Shown here: piece after piece, positions 25,572 to 34,532 of the stretch
Position numbering within the stretch: position 1 is the stretch's first letter
Layout: each line of letters opens with the position of its first letter
Origin: M30B80 sp965656935
Lineage (GTDB): Bacteria; Pseudomonadota; Alphaproteobacteria; Rhodobacterales; Rhodobacteraceae
DNA length: 64,000 nt
Assembly: GCA_965656935.1 (NCBI GenBank)
Contig: CBFHMG010000001.1
Coordinates: 415,514 to 479,513, forward strand
Direction: 5' to 3'
The notes under the pieces: generated by a model
The model's input: the letters and a program-made list of their open reading frames with translations, nothing else
Database searches by the model: none
Told to the model about the DNA's origin: nothing
Translations under genes and position numbers: made by a program

Positions 25572-26455
25572 AAGAAGAAGAGCTTGAGGACAGCTCGGCC
25601 CCATTGATCGAGCATCTGGCCGAGCTGCGCACACGGCTTATCCGCTCCGTTTTGGCCTTTATCATCGCCATGGTGTTGATGTTCACCGTGGCCGAGCCTT
25701 TGTTGGAATTCATCTCGCAACCTCTGGCTGACGTGCTGCGTTCGCGCGGCGAGGATGCGCGGTTGATCTTTACCGCACCGCAAGAGAAATTTTTTGTCCT
25801 GATCCGGATTTCGGTGATTATGGGCTTTGCTGTTTCATTCCCCGTGATCGGCTACCAACTCTGGAGCTTTGTGGCGCCTGGTCTCTACAAGACCGAGAAA
25901 AACGCCTTTCTGCCCTTCCTGATCGCCTCGCCCGCCTTGTTCCTTTTGGGCGCGGCTTTTGCCCATTATGTGGTGACGCCTCTGGCGATGCAGTTCTTCA
26001 TCGGGTTTTCAGATGCGATCCCCGCCCTTGCAAACCTGATCGCAGGGGATGGAACATTCTCGAACCCGAATGCTGGCAATGACGAATTGCAGACGGTGTT
26101 TTTGGGATCGGTTAAGGAATCCCTCGATATCGCGCTGAAATTCATCTTCGCCTTTGGCCTGTGCTTTCAGCTTCCCGTTCTTCTGACCCTGATGGGCAAG
26201 GCAGGGCTGGTTTCAGCCGAAGGGCTGCGCAATATGCGTAAATATGCGGTTGTTGGCATCCTGATTGTCGCTGCTTTGGTGACCCCGCCTGATGTCGTGA
26301 CGCAGATGATCCTGTTTACGGTTGTCTATGGCCTCTATGAAATCTCCATCCAGTTGGTCCGTATGGTCGAGCGCAAGCGTGAGGCCGAGTTGCGTGCCGA
26401 AGGTCTGTTTGATGAAGACGAGGACGAGGCGGAGACGGAAGACCCTAAAGCATGA
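25568..26455 (+). CDS. tatC: Twin-arginine translocase subunit TatC
   Basis: The polytopic receptor of the Tat system, 295 residues, six membrane helices. Signatures: PLIEHLAELRTRLIRS at the N-terminus (Glu/Arg recognition surface), QEKFFVLIRIS, and a glycine/proline turn in LVTPPDVVTQMIL. The acidic C-terminal tail (DEDEDEAETED) is cytoplasmic. Overlaps tatB upstream and, by 4 bases, the DUF815 ATPase gene downstream. Confidence 0.96.
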   Translation: MKEEELEDSSAPLIEHLAELRTRLIRSVLAFIIAMVLMFTVAEPLLEFISQPLADVLRSRGEDARLIFTAPQEKFFVLIRISVIMGFAVSFPVIGYQLWSFVAPGLYKTEKNAFLPFLIASPALFLLGAAFAHYVVTPLAMQFFIGFSDAIPALANLIAGDGTFSNPNAGNDELQTVFLGSVKESLDIALKFIFAFGLCFQLPVLLTLMGKAGLVSAEGLRNMRKYAVVGILIVAALVTPPDVVTQMILFTVVYGLYEISIQLVRMVERKREAELRAEGLFDEDEDEAETEDPKA

Positions 26456-27291
26456 ATGACGAGGTGCTGAACCGGATCGCGGATGCGCTGGAGCGGCTCT
26501 CACCCAAGCCTGCGGAAACACCTGATTGGGCGGCTGCAGATGCCTTCGTCTGGCATGCAAACCCTGACCATCTGGCCCCCGTGGCCAAGGTGAATGCGGT
26601 GGATTTGTCACTGCTTTTGGGGATTGATCGCTCTCGCGACACACTTTTGGAAAACACCCGTCAATTCGCGCGCGGTTTTCCCGCCAATAACGCGCTGCTT
26701 TGGGGCGCGCGCGGCATGGGGAAATCCTCACTGGTGAAGGCCGCGCATGGCGCTGTCTGTGCGGAAGGGCATGACCTCAAACTGGTAGAAGTGCAGCGCG
26801 AGGACCTCCCTTCGATCGGGCGTTTGCTGGGGCTGATGCGGGACACGCCATCGCGGATTATCCTGTTCTGCGATGACCTTTCGTTCAGCCATGATGACCA
26901 GCACTACAAATCCCTCAAAGCCGTGCTCGACGGAGGCGTCGAGGGGCGGCCCGATAATGTGATTTTCTACGCCACCTCCAATCGCCGCCACCTGATGCCG
27001 CGCGATATGATCGAAAATGAGCGCTCCTCGGCGATCAACCCGTCTGAGGCGGTTGAGGAAAAGGTCAGCCTGTCGGATCGGTTTGGCCTCTGGCTTGGCT
27101 TCCATCCTTGTTCACAGGATGAATACCTCTCGATGATCGAAGGTTATTGCGCGGCCCATGGGGTCGAGATTTCGGCGGATGTTCTGCGGGCCGAGGCAAT
27201 CGAATGGCAGGCCACGCGCGGCGGGCGTTCGGGCCGTGTGGCATGGCAGTATTTCACTGATCTTGCAGGTCGCAAGGGCGTGGCCCTTTAG
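26452..27291 (+). CDS. AAA-type ATPase of the DUF815 family
   Basis: 279 residues. Walker A is GARGMGKSSLVKAAHG near residue 84; Walker B is IILFCDDLSFSHDD near 140; a sensor-like ATSNRRHLMPRDM near 184 marks an AAA+ ATPase. The family (DUF815) is widespread and poorly characterised. The ATG overlaps the tatC stop (ATGA), so it is translationally coupled to the Tat operon. A role in membrane protein or Tat quality control would be speculation. The convergent hydroxylase gene ends 2 bases away. Confidence 0.85.
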   Translation: MNDEVLNRIADALERLSPKPAETPDWAAADAFVWHANPDHLAPVAKVNAVDLSLLLGIDRSRDTLLENTRQFARGFPANNALLWGARGMGKSSLVKAAHGAVCAEGHDLKLVEVQREDLPSIGRLLGLMRDTPSRIILFCDDLSFSHDDQHYKSLKAVLDGGVEGRPDNVIFYATSNRRHLMPRDMIENERSSAINPSEAVEEKVSLSDRFGLWLGFHPCSQDEYLSMIEGYCAAHGVEISADVLRAEAIEWQATRGGRSGRVAWQYFTDLAGRKGVAL

Positions 27292-27293
27292 GG

Positions 27294-28349
27294 TCATGCC
27301 GCCTGTGCCGCCGCCATGACCCGCGCGGCGCGTTTATCCATATTGCGATGCCAGACAGGCGGGATCGTGGCGATCACCGCCATGATCGGCATGGAGAAAG
27401 GCAAAACGGGCTCGCCCTCGCCAACCGTAAGGCTGTCATAGGGGCGATCTGGATGCATGTGATGATCGGAATGCGAGGGGGCATTGAGCATCAGATATGA
27501 GGTGAACCCGCGCGGCGCGTTCCAGCTGTGATGCGCCCCCACAGGCTCAAGCCGCCCGTCCGAGCGCGTCAGGCGGGTCAATCCGTAATGCTGGATATAA
27601 TCCGATAGCATGATCTGGATATGAGCCAAGGCGGCCAAGCCAATCATGGCAAAAAGCCCCGCAACCCCGCCCAAGGCAAGGGCCAGTATCAAGGTCAGCG
27701 CGCCGCCCGCAATCCAGATATAATAGGGGTTTTGCAGGCTATAGGCGGGCATGGATTTGCGCGCAAGTTTGGCGTTTTCCTGTGCCAGCCCTGCTTTGAA
27801 GGAGCCGATCCAAGCCCTTGGAAGATAGCGCCAGAAACTCTCGCCACTCAGCGGTGTATTGGGGTCGTCTTTGGTGCCGACAAAGCGGTGATGCACCAGC
27901 CTATGGGCAGAGACATGCTGCCCGAAGATCATGCTGGTATACACCGCCATTCCCAGCCCCGACAGCCAAGCGGGGCGGCGATGGATCAATTCATGCGCAT
28001 TGGGGTGGCTGATCTGCCCCATGAAGGAGGCGACCGCGAGCAAGCTCACAAGCTTTTCGCCCACCCCATGCGCAGGGCTGGCGATATAGAGCATCAGACA
28101 GGGCAAAAGCACCAGATGTCCTAGCCCAAGGACGGCCGAGAGGCGGTCGGGCCAGTCCGGCTCGGCCTGTGCGATATCGCGGCTGATCGGTGGGGTCAGC
28201 CATTTATCCAGCACGGCCGCGAAAAGGGTCAGGTAGACAAGGGAGATTACGCCCCAAGGGCCTGCCACCAACACCTCCAAAAGCAGCAGCGCCAAGACGG
28301 GCAGCGTGGCTGTTGCATAGTGGATGAAGATCACTTGGTCCTTGGTCAT
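27294..28349 (-). CDS. AlkB-like membrane di-iron hydroxylase
   Basis: 351 residues, about six membrane segments, of the integral-membrane fatty acid desaturase/alkane hydroxylase superfamily. Histidine clusters: NAHELIHRR near residue 120, GQHVSAHRLVHHR near 145, and SHSDHHMHPDRPYD near 290; YIQHYGL near 252 matches the AlkB-specific histidine motif. These coordinate the di-iron centre. No rubredoxin gene is adjacent. The second box has Gln where alkane hydroxylases usually have Glu, so the substrate may differ. The ATG at 28349 was chosen because upstream residues are non-hydrophobic and unconserved. Confidence 0.85.
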   Translation of the reverse strand: MTKDQVIFIHYATATLPVLALLLLEVLVAGPWGVISLVYLTLFAAVLDKWLTPPISRDIAQAEPDWPDRLSAVLGLGHLVLLPCLMLYIASPAHGVGEKLVSLLAVASFMGQISHPNAHELIHRRPAWLSGLGMAVYTSMIFGQHVSAHRLVHHRFVGTKDDPNTPLSGESFWRYLPRAWIGSFKAGLAQENAKLARKSMPAYSLQNPYYIWIAGGALTLILALALGGVAGLFAMIGLAALAHIQIMLSDYIQHYGLTRLTRSDGRLEPVGAHHSWNAPRGFTSYLMLNAPSHSDHHMHPDRPYDSLTVGEGEPVLPFSMPIMAVIATIPPVWHRNMDKRAARVMAAAQAA

Positions 28350-28541
28350 GCTCTGCCTTGGAAGGGGTGCCTGTGGCGTCAGTATAGTCCCGCATCTGCA
28401 TGGGGCAAAGGCGTGACTGCGACAGATTGCGTGCCGCCATGTCGCAGCCATGGGCCGCGTTTCAGGCGATAGCGGGCCTCTTGGGCTTCCCATCGGGCCG
28501 CGCGCGTATTAGGTCATTTGGATCAGGCGGAAGAGGGTTCG

Positions 28542-29741
28542 ATGTCTTTTTTCAAGAAAATGAAAGATCGTATGTTCAGGTCCTCGTCGAAACTCGACGA
28601 AGGATTGGAGGCGATTATCGAAGAAGGGGCTGTTGAGCCTGCGCAGGAAGACGCGCTTGAGGGGCCCGCAGCTGCACAGGCCGAGCCATCCGAGGTGGCC
28701 GCCGCGCCCGAGCCTGAGGCCCTGCCCGAAGAAATCGTTGAGCCTGAACCTGCGGAGCCGCCCGCGCCCGAGGAGGAGCCCGCGCCCGAAGAGCAGCCTA
28801 TGCCACAGCCCGATCTGCGCGTTGCCGCTGGATTGGAGGAGCTAGAGGCTGAGGAGCCCGCAAAATCGGGGCTGTTGGGGCGGCTTATGGGGCGCAGCGC
28901 TGCCCCGCGCCGTGCGCTGGATGACGAGATGCTGGAACAGCTTGAAGAGCTGCTGATCACCGCCGATATGGGCGTGGAGACAGCCATGCGCGTGACGGCC
29001 AATATGGCCGAGGGGCGTTTCGGCAAATTGATGTCGGCCCCTGAGATCAAACAGCTTTTGGCCCGCGAGATCGCTCAGGTGATGGAACCTGTGGCGCGTC
29101 CTTTGCCGATCTATCCCAAAACACCGCAGGTTGTGCTGGTGGTGGGGGTCAACGGCTCGGGCAAAACCACCACGATTGGCAAGCTGGCCTCGCAATTCAA
29201 GGCCGCTGGCAAGAAGGTTGTGATTGCAGCGGGCGATACATTTCGCGCCGCCGCCGTTGAGCAGCTTCAGGTCTGGGGCGAGCGCGCAGGCGTGCCTGTG
29301 CTGACCGCCGCTGAAGGCTCGGACCCCGCCGCTTTGGCCTTTGATGCGATGGTCAAAGCCGAGGCCGAGGGGGCTGATTTGTTGCTGATTGATACGGCAG
29401 GACGGCTGCAAAACCGCGCCGATTTGATGGAAGAATTGGCCAAGATCGTGCGGGTTATTCGAAAGAAAGACCCTGATGCGCCGCATAACACCTTGCTGGT
29501 GCTGGATGCGACCACGGGCCAGAATGCGCTGAGCCAAGTCGAGATTTTCCAAAAGCTTGCGGATGTTTCGGGGCTGATCATGACCAAGCTGGATGGCACC
29601 GCGAAGGGTGGTGTCTTGGTGGCTTTGGCCGATAAATTCGGGCTGCCCATTCACGCCATTGGCGTGGGGGAGCAGATTGATGACCTGCAAGCCTTTGACC
29701 CTGAGGAATTTGCCCGCGCATTGACCGGAACTGATGGATGA
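28542..29741 (+). CDS. ftsY: Signal recognition particle receptor FtsY
   Basis: Docks ribosome-SRP complexes at the membrane. 399 residues: a short basic start (MSFFKKMKDRMF), an acidic Pro/Glu-rich A domain to about residue 95, and an NG GTPase domain. G1 is GVNGSGKTTTIGKLA near 204, G2 DTFRAAAVEQL, G3 DTAGR near 283, and G4 TKLDGTAKGG near 347. AAGAGGG precedes the ATG. A terminator-like repeat follows at 29758-29793. Confidence 0.96.
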   Translation: MSFFKKMKDRMFRSSSKLDEGLEAIIEEGAVEPAQEDALEGPAAAQAEPSEVAAAPEPEALPEEIVEPEPAEPPAPEEEPAPEEQPMPQPDLRVAAGLEELEAEEPAKSGLLGRLMGRSAAPRRALDDEMLEQLEELLITADMGVETAMRVTANMAEGRFGKLMSAPEIKQLLAREIAQVMEPVARPLPIYPKTPQVVLVVGVNGSGKTTTIGKLASQFKAAGKKVVIAAGDTFRAAAVEQLQVWGERAGVPVLTAAEGSDPAALAFDAMVKAEAEGADLLLIDTAGRLQNRADLMEELAKIVRVIRKKDPDAPHNTLLVLDATTGQNALSQVEIFQKLADVSGLIMTKLDGTAKGGVLVALADKFGLPIHAIGVGEQIDDLQAFDPEEFARALTGTDG

Positions 29742-29757
29742 GCTGGCAGATGTCAGG

Positions 29758-29793
29758 CCGCCTCCGGCGGTCGTATTTCGGGAAAGATGAAAG
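29758..29793 (+). repeat. 3'-end repeat, copy 1 (after ftsY)
   Basis: Small hairpin CCGCC/GGCGG (29758-29762 and 29766-29770), followed by GTATTT, five bases and AAAGATGAAAG. The tail matches five other intergenic sites in this window. Probably a transcription terminator or RNA-end element of ftsY. Confidence 0.55.
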
Positions 29794-29859
29794 CAGGGAC
29801 CTTTGGGGGACCTGATCGTCGCGCTGGAGGGCACGCCGCAGGGCGAGAGATTGGCGCTG

Positions 29860-30705
29860 ATGCTGGCGCTGATAGCTGCCTTTTTGCATGCGGTGTTTGG
29901 CGCTTTGCAAAAGGGGCGGCATGACCCGCTTCTGGCGCGCGGTGCGATAGATTTTTCTTATATGGTGATGGCCGCGCCTTTTGCGCTTTTTGTGGTGCCT
30001 TGGCCCGAGCCGCATATGTGGCCCATTTTTCTGGGCGTTTTTATCATTCATGGTCTTTATAAATGGGCGGTTTTGGCCAGTTTCAGGCGCGGGGCCTATA
30101 CCGTCGTTTATCCCGTGATGAGGGGCACGGGGCCGCTTTTTGCCGTGATCGGGGCGGGGCTTGTTTTTGGTGAGAGCTTTTCTTGGGTCCAATGGGCAGG
30201 CGTGGGCGTTTTGCTGGCGGGGCTTTATGGCTTGGCGGCCTATAATATGGTGCATGTCACCGTGGATCGCGACAGGCTTGTGCCTGCGCTGTTTTTTGCC
30301 GTGGTCACGGGGCTGTTTGTGGCGGCCTATACCACCTTTGATGCCTATGGCATTCGCGCAACCGCGGACCCGTTTACCTTTCTGGCTTGGTTTTTCTTTA
30401 TCGACGGGCTGCTGTTTCCCTGCATCGCGGCAAGGTTCTACCTAAGGGCCGCGGACAGGCCACCATTTGCCCCCTTGGCGCTGCGGGGTGTTTTTGGCGG
30501 TTTGGTTGCTTTTGCATCTTTTGGATCGGTCATGTTGGCCACCCGTCTTGATCAGGTGGGTGAGGCCGCGGTCCTGCGCGAGACCTCCACGGTTTTCGCC
30601 GCTTTGATTGGTTGGCTGTTTTTGAAGGAAACGGTCGGACCGCGAAGATTGGCCCTTATGGGCTTGATTGCAGCGGGCGCGGTGATAGTTGAAGCGGGCG
30701 GATAA
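29860..30705 (+). CDS. EamA/DMT-family membrane transporter
   Basis: About 281 residues with ten hydrophobic segments in two EamA-like halves; the second repeat ends with IGWLFLKETVGPRRLALMGL near residue 248, a typical DMT motif. The start is uncertain. A TTG at 29803 opens the frame, but the ATG at 29860 begins the first membrane helix and has GAGAGA about 10 bases upstream, so I prefer it. Substrate unknown; it probably exports a metabolite. yciB follows 11 bases downstream. Confidence 0.75.
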   Translation: MLALIAAFLHAVFGALQKGRHDPLLARGAIDFSYMVMAAPFALFVVPWPEPHMWPIFLGVFIIHGLYKWAVLASFRRGAYTVVYPVMRGTGPLFAVIGAGLVFGESFSWVQWAGVGVLLAGLYGLAAYNMVHVTVDRDRLVPALFFAVVTGLFVAAYTTFDAYGIRATADPFTFLAWFFFIDGLLFPCIAARFYLRAADRPPFAPLALRGVFGGLVAFASFGSVMLATRLDQVGEAAVLRETSTVFAALIGWLFLKETVGPRRLALMGLIAAGAVIVEAGG

Positions 30706-30716
30706 AAGGAAACAGC

Positions 30717-31337
30717 ATGCAACAAGACTCCAGTCCCGTTCCACAATGGTTGAAATCAGCGCTCGATCTTGGGCCTGCGCTGTTGTTTTTTGTGGTCTAT
30801 CTCTGGCTGCAGGACACCGTGATCACCGTGGCGGGTACGGAATATGACGGGTTCATCATTGTCACGGCCTTGTTCATCCCGATCTTGCTGGCGGCTATTC
30901 TGGTGTCATGGAAGCTGACGGGCAAGCTGTCGCGTATCCAGATATTCACCATGATCATGGTGGTGGTCTTTGGCGGATTGACCGTGTGGTTCAACGACGA
31001 GCGGTTCTTCAAAATGAAGACGACCATCGTCTATGCGTTTTTCGCGGGCGTTTTGGGGATTGGGCTGTTGCTGGGGCAAAGCTGGCTGAAATCCCTGATG
31101 GGAGAGATGCTGCCGATGAAACAGGAAGGCTGGATGATCATCACCCGCCGTATCGCGATTGCTTTCGGGGTGATGGCGGTGGCCAATGAGATCGTCTGGC
31201 GCACCCAATCCGATCAGTTCTGGGTGACCTTTGAGACCTTTGCCCTTCCAGCCTTTTTATTCGTGACCTTCATGTCGCAAGCCAAGGTGATCGAGCGCTA
31301 CAGCCTTAGCGAGACTTCGGAGACGGACGCGGGCTAG
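30717..31337 (+). CDS. yciB: YciB/IspZ-like inner membrane protein
   Basis: 206 residues with about five or six membrane segments. Family marks: LDLGPALLFFVVYLW near residue 17, the charged loop WFNDERFFKMKTTIVYAFFA near 91, and INDRW-like counterpart EIVWRTQSDQFWVTFETF near 163. YciB acts in envelope biogenesis and cell division. It shares a probable transcript with the upstream permease. Its last 32 bases overlap the 3' end of convergent rluB. Confidence 0.9.
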   Translation: MQQDSSPVPQWLKSALDLGPALLFFVVYLWLQDTVITVAGTEYDGFIIVTALFIPILLAAILVSWKLTGKLSRIQIFTMIMVVVFGGLTVWFNDERFFKMKTTIVYAFFAGVLGIGLLLGQSWLKSLMGEMLPMKQEGWMIITRRIAIAFGVMAVANEIVWRTQSDQFWVTFETFALPAFLFVTFMSQAKVIERYSLSETSETDAG

Positions 31338-32286
31338 AGGGGCGCTTTTTGCGCAAGCCGCCGGGCTTGCCTGTCGGGCGTTCGGCGGATTTGCTTGGTG
31401 CACGGTCTGGTTTCTGCCCGCCCGCGCGGCGATCTGATCGGCTATCAGGTTTTGTGCCGGACCGTGCCGCCATGGGCTTTCCACCGGGTTTGCGCAATTG
31501 ACGACCTGATTTTGGTTTAGCCTCGGCATGGCCTTCGACCAATTCGTCTAATCCCAGTTGATCGGCCAGAATGCGGCCTTTGATCTCTTCGACCTCGCCC
31601 GCTTTGACATCGCCAAGGCGGAACGGCCCGTAGGAGATACGCAAAAGGCGGTTCACATCTAGACCGATGGCCATCATGGCGCGGCGGATTTCACGGTTTT
31701 TGCCTTCGCGCAGGCCAACCGTTAGCCAAGCATTGGCCCCTTGCTGGCGATCAAGGGAGACCGTCATGGGCTGAAACCGCTCTCCCTCCAGCACAAGGCC
31801 TTTGCGAAGGGGGGTGAAATCCTCATCCTTGGGGGTGCCTTTGACGCGGACGCGGTATTTGCGCATCCAACCTGTGGAGGGCAGTTCCAGCTTGCGCTTG
31901 AGCCCGCCATCATTGGTCAGCAGCAACAGGCCTTCGGAATTGATATCGAGCCGCCCCACGCTCATGACGCGCGGGAGGCCTTCGGGCAGATTGTCGAACA
32001 CGGTGGCGCGGTCTTTTTCATCGGCATTGGTCGTCACCAGCCCTAGCGGCTTGTGGTAGAGCCAGAGCCTCGGGCGCTCGGCCTCGGGCAGGGGGGCTTT
32101 GTCGACGGTGATACGGTCGCGCTCGGTGACATTTAGGGCGGGGCTGTCGATGATCTTGCCATTGACGCCTACGCGGCCCGCTTCGATCATACGCTCGGCC
32201 TCACGGCGTGAGGCCACGCCTGCGCGGCTCAGTCTTTTGGCGATGCGCTCGCGCTTTGGGGTCTCTTTGGGTGTATCTGTGCTCAT
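31306..32286 (-). CDS. rluB: Ribosomal large subunit pseudouridine synthase, RluB type
   Basis: Converts uridine to pseudouridine in 23S rRNA. 326 residues: N-terminal S4 RNA-binding domain (RIAKRLSRAGVASRREAERM), catalytic domain with VGRLDINSEGLLLLTNDG containing the catalytic Asp near residue 113, then GKNREIRRAMMAIGL. The last 90 residues are a basic, low-complexity extension rich in Lys, Pro, Ser and Arg, common in alphaproteobacteria. It overlaps yciB tail-to-tail and is divergent from tadA. RluB versus RluE/F cannot be settled here. Confidence 0.9.
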   Translation of the reverse strand: MSTDTPKETPKRERIAKRLSRAGVASRREAERMIEAGRVGVNGKIIDSPALNVTERDRITVDKAPLPEAERPRLWLYHKPLGLVTTNADEKDRATVFDNLPEGLPRVMSVGRLDINSEGLLLLTNDGGLKRKLELPSTGWMRKYRVRVKGTPKDEDFTPLRKGLVLEGERFQPMTVSLDRQQGANAWLTVGLREGKNREIRRAMMAIGLDVNRLLRISYGPFRLGDVKAGEVEEIKGRILADQLGLDELVEGHAEAKPKSGRQLRKPGGKPMAARSGTKPDSRSDRRAGGQKPDRAPSKSAERPTGKPGGLRKKRPSSPRPSPKSR

Positions 32287-32339
32287 ATCCTTGCCCTAGC
32301 GGTTTGACAGGCTGTTGGAAAGCCGTGATGAAAGAGCGC

Positions 32340-32789
32340 ATGACGGGATTTCACTCATATATGCCCCAAGCCCTTGAGGAAGCCCGCGCGGCGGCTGCGC
32401 GCGGTGAGGTGCCTGTGGGGGCTGTGGTGGTCAGGGAAGGGCAGATCATTGCGCGTGCGGGCAACCGTATGCGTGAATTGACCGACCCTACGGCGCATGC
32501 CGAAATGCTGGCGATCCGTGAGGCCTGTGCGGCTTTGGGCAGCGAGCGGCTGACGGGATGCGACCTCTGGGTGAGCCTTGAGCCTTGTCCCGCCTGTGCA
32601 GGTGCCATTTCAGCGGCGCGGATTTCGCGGCTCTATTTTGCGGCGCATGATCCGAAATCTGGGGGTGTGGCGCAGGGCGCACGGGTGTTTGACCATGCCC
32701 AATCCCATTCCCGCCCTGAGGTCTATGGCGGTATTTCCGAGGATGAGGCGGCCCTCATCCTGAAGGATTTCTTTGCCGAGCGCCGCTAA
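32340..32789 (+). CDS. tadA: tRNA-specific adenosine deaminase
   Basis: Deaminates A34 to inosine in tRNA-Arg(ACG). About 149 residues with the zinc motifs HAEMLAIREA near residue 52 and PCPACAGAI near 82, and the start-proximal MPQALEEARAAAARGEVPVGA. The ATG at 32340 was chosen because it fits the family N-terminus; an in-frame ATG at 32328 with GGAAAG before it is nearly as good. A structured spacer follows. Confidence 0.93.
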   Translation: MTGFHSYMPQALEEARAAAARGEVPVGAVVVREGQIIARAGNRMRELTDPTAHAEMLAIREACAALGSERLTGCDLWVSLEPCPACAGAISAARISRLYFAAHDPKSGGVAQGARVFDHAQSHSRPEVYGGISEDEAALILKDFFAERR

Positions 32790-32795
32790 GCGCTG

Positions 32796-32824
32796 TTGAC
32801 TTATGGGCGCGAAAGGCCCAAGTG
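32796..32824 (+). promoter_or_regulatory. Candidate promoter downstream of tadA
   Basis: TTGACT at 32796-32801, six bases after the tadA stop, with CAAGTG 17 bases later. The -35 is nearly consensus and the -10 is poor. The same TTGA-N17 geometry is seen before rnpB and tRNA-Leu in this window. It would drive the structured spacer and helicase. Confidence 0.35.
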
Positions 32825-32830
32825 ACGCCC

Positions 32831-33093
32831 ATCCGTGATCGGTTCCTGCCGCGTGAGCAGGCCCGTTGGCATATGGGGAAACCCCAGCCTTCGTAGACCA
32901 TCACAGCACATTCCCAGGTTCCCACAGTCACGCAGGGGGTCCGCCGCGAAGACGGCATCGGGGCAATCCGGCCCCGCGACCAGAGCTTCGCGTGAACCTT
33001 GCAACCCGCGACGCCGGCCCGCTCGGGGCATCGGCGCGCTTTGATTTATGTGCACGAGGCCAAGCTCTCGGGCGCTCCGAAAGGATAATCCTT
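32831..33093 (+). ncRNA. Candidate structured small RNA or long 5' leader
   Basis: This 263-base stretch lacks a convincing gene but is dense in local stems: CCTGC/GCAGG (32845-32861), TGGGG-AAA-CCCCA (32874-32886), GCCG/CGGC and GGGGC/GCCCC near 32942-32975 enclosed by GGTC/GACC, and CGCCG/CGGCG near 33012-33036. CACGC near 32929 can pair with GCGTG at 32990, extended by AGGTT/AACCT. No 4.5S, tmRNA or RNase P signature is visible; a divergent 6S RNA is possible. It could be a separate RNA or the cold-sensitive leader of the helicase. Unproven. Confidence 0.4.
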
Positions 33094-34338
33094 ATGGATT
33101 TCGATATGTTGGGGCTTCACCCCCGTCTAATTTCCAAACTTGCCGAACAAGGCATTACTGATCCCACCCCAATTCAGGCCAAAGCCATCCCGCATGCCAT
33201 GAATGGCCGCGATGTGATGGGGCTTGCCCAGACTGGCACGGGTAAAACGGCGGCCTTTGGTCTGCCTATGGCCCATATGCTTTTAACCGCAGGGACCAAG
33301 CCTGACCCCAAATCTGTGCGCGGGTTGATCCTTGCGCCGACACGAGAGCTGGCCAAACAGATTTCTGACAATTTGCGCGCCTATACCGATGGTGCGCATC
33401 TCAAGATCAATCTTGTGGTCGGTGGGGCTTCGATCAACCCACAGATCCAACGTTTGGGCCGAGGCACAGATTTGCTTGTGGCAACGCCTGGTCGTTTGAT
33501 TGACCTTCTGGATCGTAAGGCGGTTCGCTTGGATCAGACGCAATTCCTTGTGCTTGATGAGGCTGACCAGATGCTTGATCTGGGCTTTATCCATGCCCTG
33601 CGCCGGATCGCGCCACTTCTGCCGAAACAACGCCAGACCATGTTGTTCTCGGCCACGATGCCCAAGCAGATGAATGAATTGGCGCAAGCCTATCTGACCG
33701 ATCCTATCCGCGTGGAAACTGCCCCTCCGGGCAAGCCTGCTGATAAGATTGAGCAGGGTGTTCATTTTATTGATCAATCCGCCAAGACCAAGCTGTTGAT
33801 CTCCTATCTGGATAAGCATCGCGATGATCAGGCGCTGGTATTCTCTCGCACAAAACATGGGGCTGAGCGCTTGATGAAGGCCTTGGCAAATGCAGGTTTC
33901 GCGGCTTCCTCGATCCATGGAAACAAATCGCAAGGTCAGAGAGATCGTGCGATTGTGGCCTTCAAGGCAGGTGATTTGCGCGTGCTGGTTGCAACAGATG
34001 TGGCCGCGCGAGGGCTGGATATTCCGGGCGTGCGCTATGTTTATAATTTCGACCTGCCCAATGTGCCTGACAATTATGTCCACCGTATCGGTCGGACGGC
34101 GCGTGCGGGGCGTGACGGCACGGCCATTGCCTTTTGCTCGCCCGACGAGATGTCGGAATTGCGCGCAATCGAGAAGACGATGAAAAAATCCATCCCAATT
34201 CTCGGTGGTACCGAATGGGAACCCGTGGGTGGCTTCAAAGGAGCCAAAAAGCCCGGCGGGCGCCCGGGTGGAAATGGCAATCGCAATCGCCGCTCTGGCA
34301 AGCCTGGTGGTGGCAATCGCCAACGCCGCGCGGCCTGA
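33094..34338 (+). CDS. DEAD-box RNA helicase
   Basis: 414 residues from the ATG at 33094 (AAAGGAT lies 9 bases upstream); upstream in-frame codons lie in the structured spacer and have no family similarity. Motifs: AQTGTGKTAAFGLPM near residue 48, PTRELAKQ, DEADQMLDLGF, SATMPKQMNEL, and HRIGRTARAGRDG. The C-terminus is a short glycine/arginine/asparagine-rich tail (GGRPGGNGNRNRRSGKPGGG). It is the second helicase of this kind in the window and has a much shorter tail than the one at 16647-18458. The long leader hints at temperature or growth-dependent control. Confidence 0.94.
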   Translation: MDFDMLGLHPRLISKLAEQGITDPTPIQAKAIPHAMNGRDVMGLAQTGTGKTAAFGLPMAHMLLTAGTKPDPKSVRGLILAPTRELAKQISDNLRAYTDGAHLKINLVVGGASINPQIQRLGRGTDLLVATPGRLIDLLDRKAVRLDQTQFLVLDEADQMLDLGFIHALRRIAPLLPKQRQTMLFSATMPKQMNELAQAYLTDPIRVETAPPGKPADKIEQGVHFIDQSAKTKLLISYLDKHRDDQALVFSRTKHGAERLMKALANAGFAASSIHGNKSQGQRDRAIVAFKAGDLRVLVATDVAARGLDIPGVRYVYNFDLPNVPDNYVHRIGRTARAGRDGTAIAFCSPDEMSELRAIEKTMKKSIPILGGTEWEPVGGFKGAKKPGGRPGGNGNRNRRSGKPGGGNRQRRAA

Positions 34339-34353
34339 AGGCACGCTTTGTCT

Positions 34354-34400
34354 CGGGGGCCTTGCCCCCGAACCCCCAAAGTATTTCAAAAGCAAAGATG
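34354..34400 (+). repeat. 3'-end repeat, copy 2 (after helicase)
   Basis: Hairpin CGGGGGC-CTT-GCCCCCG (34354-34370), then GTATTT at 34381 and AAAGATG ending near 34400. Same tail as the other copies. It lies 15 bases after the helicase stop in the same orientation, fitting a terminator role. The 34401-34616 remainder of this gene-free stretch holds copy 3 and nothing else I recognise. Confidence 0.55.
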
Positions 34401-34532
34401 GGCCTTAAGCCCCTCTTAACCATGCGCGGTTAAGAGATGGGGTGCGGTACAGGCAGAAGTGCCGATGGCCGTAAGCGAAGATGGGATGCCCTTGCCTTGA
34501 AGCCGTCTCGGATAGAGGCAGGGCGGACCTGT

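Noticed and set aside
32801..33055. 84-codon minus-strand frame in the tadA-helicase spacer
   Set aside because: No ribosome-binding site or family likeness. The region is better explained as structured RNA or leader.
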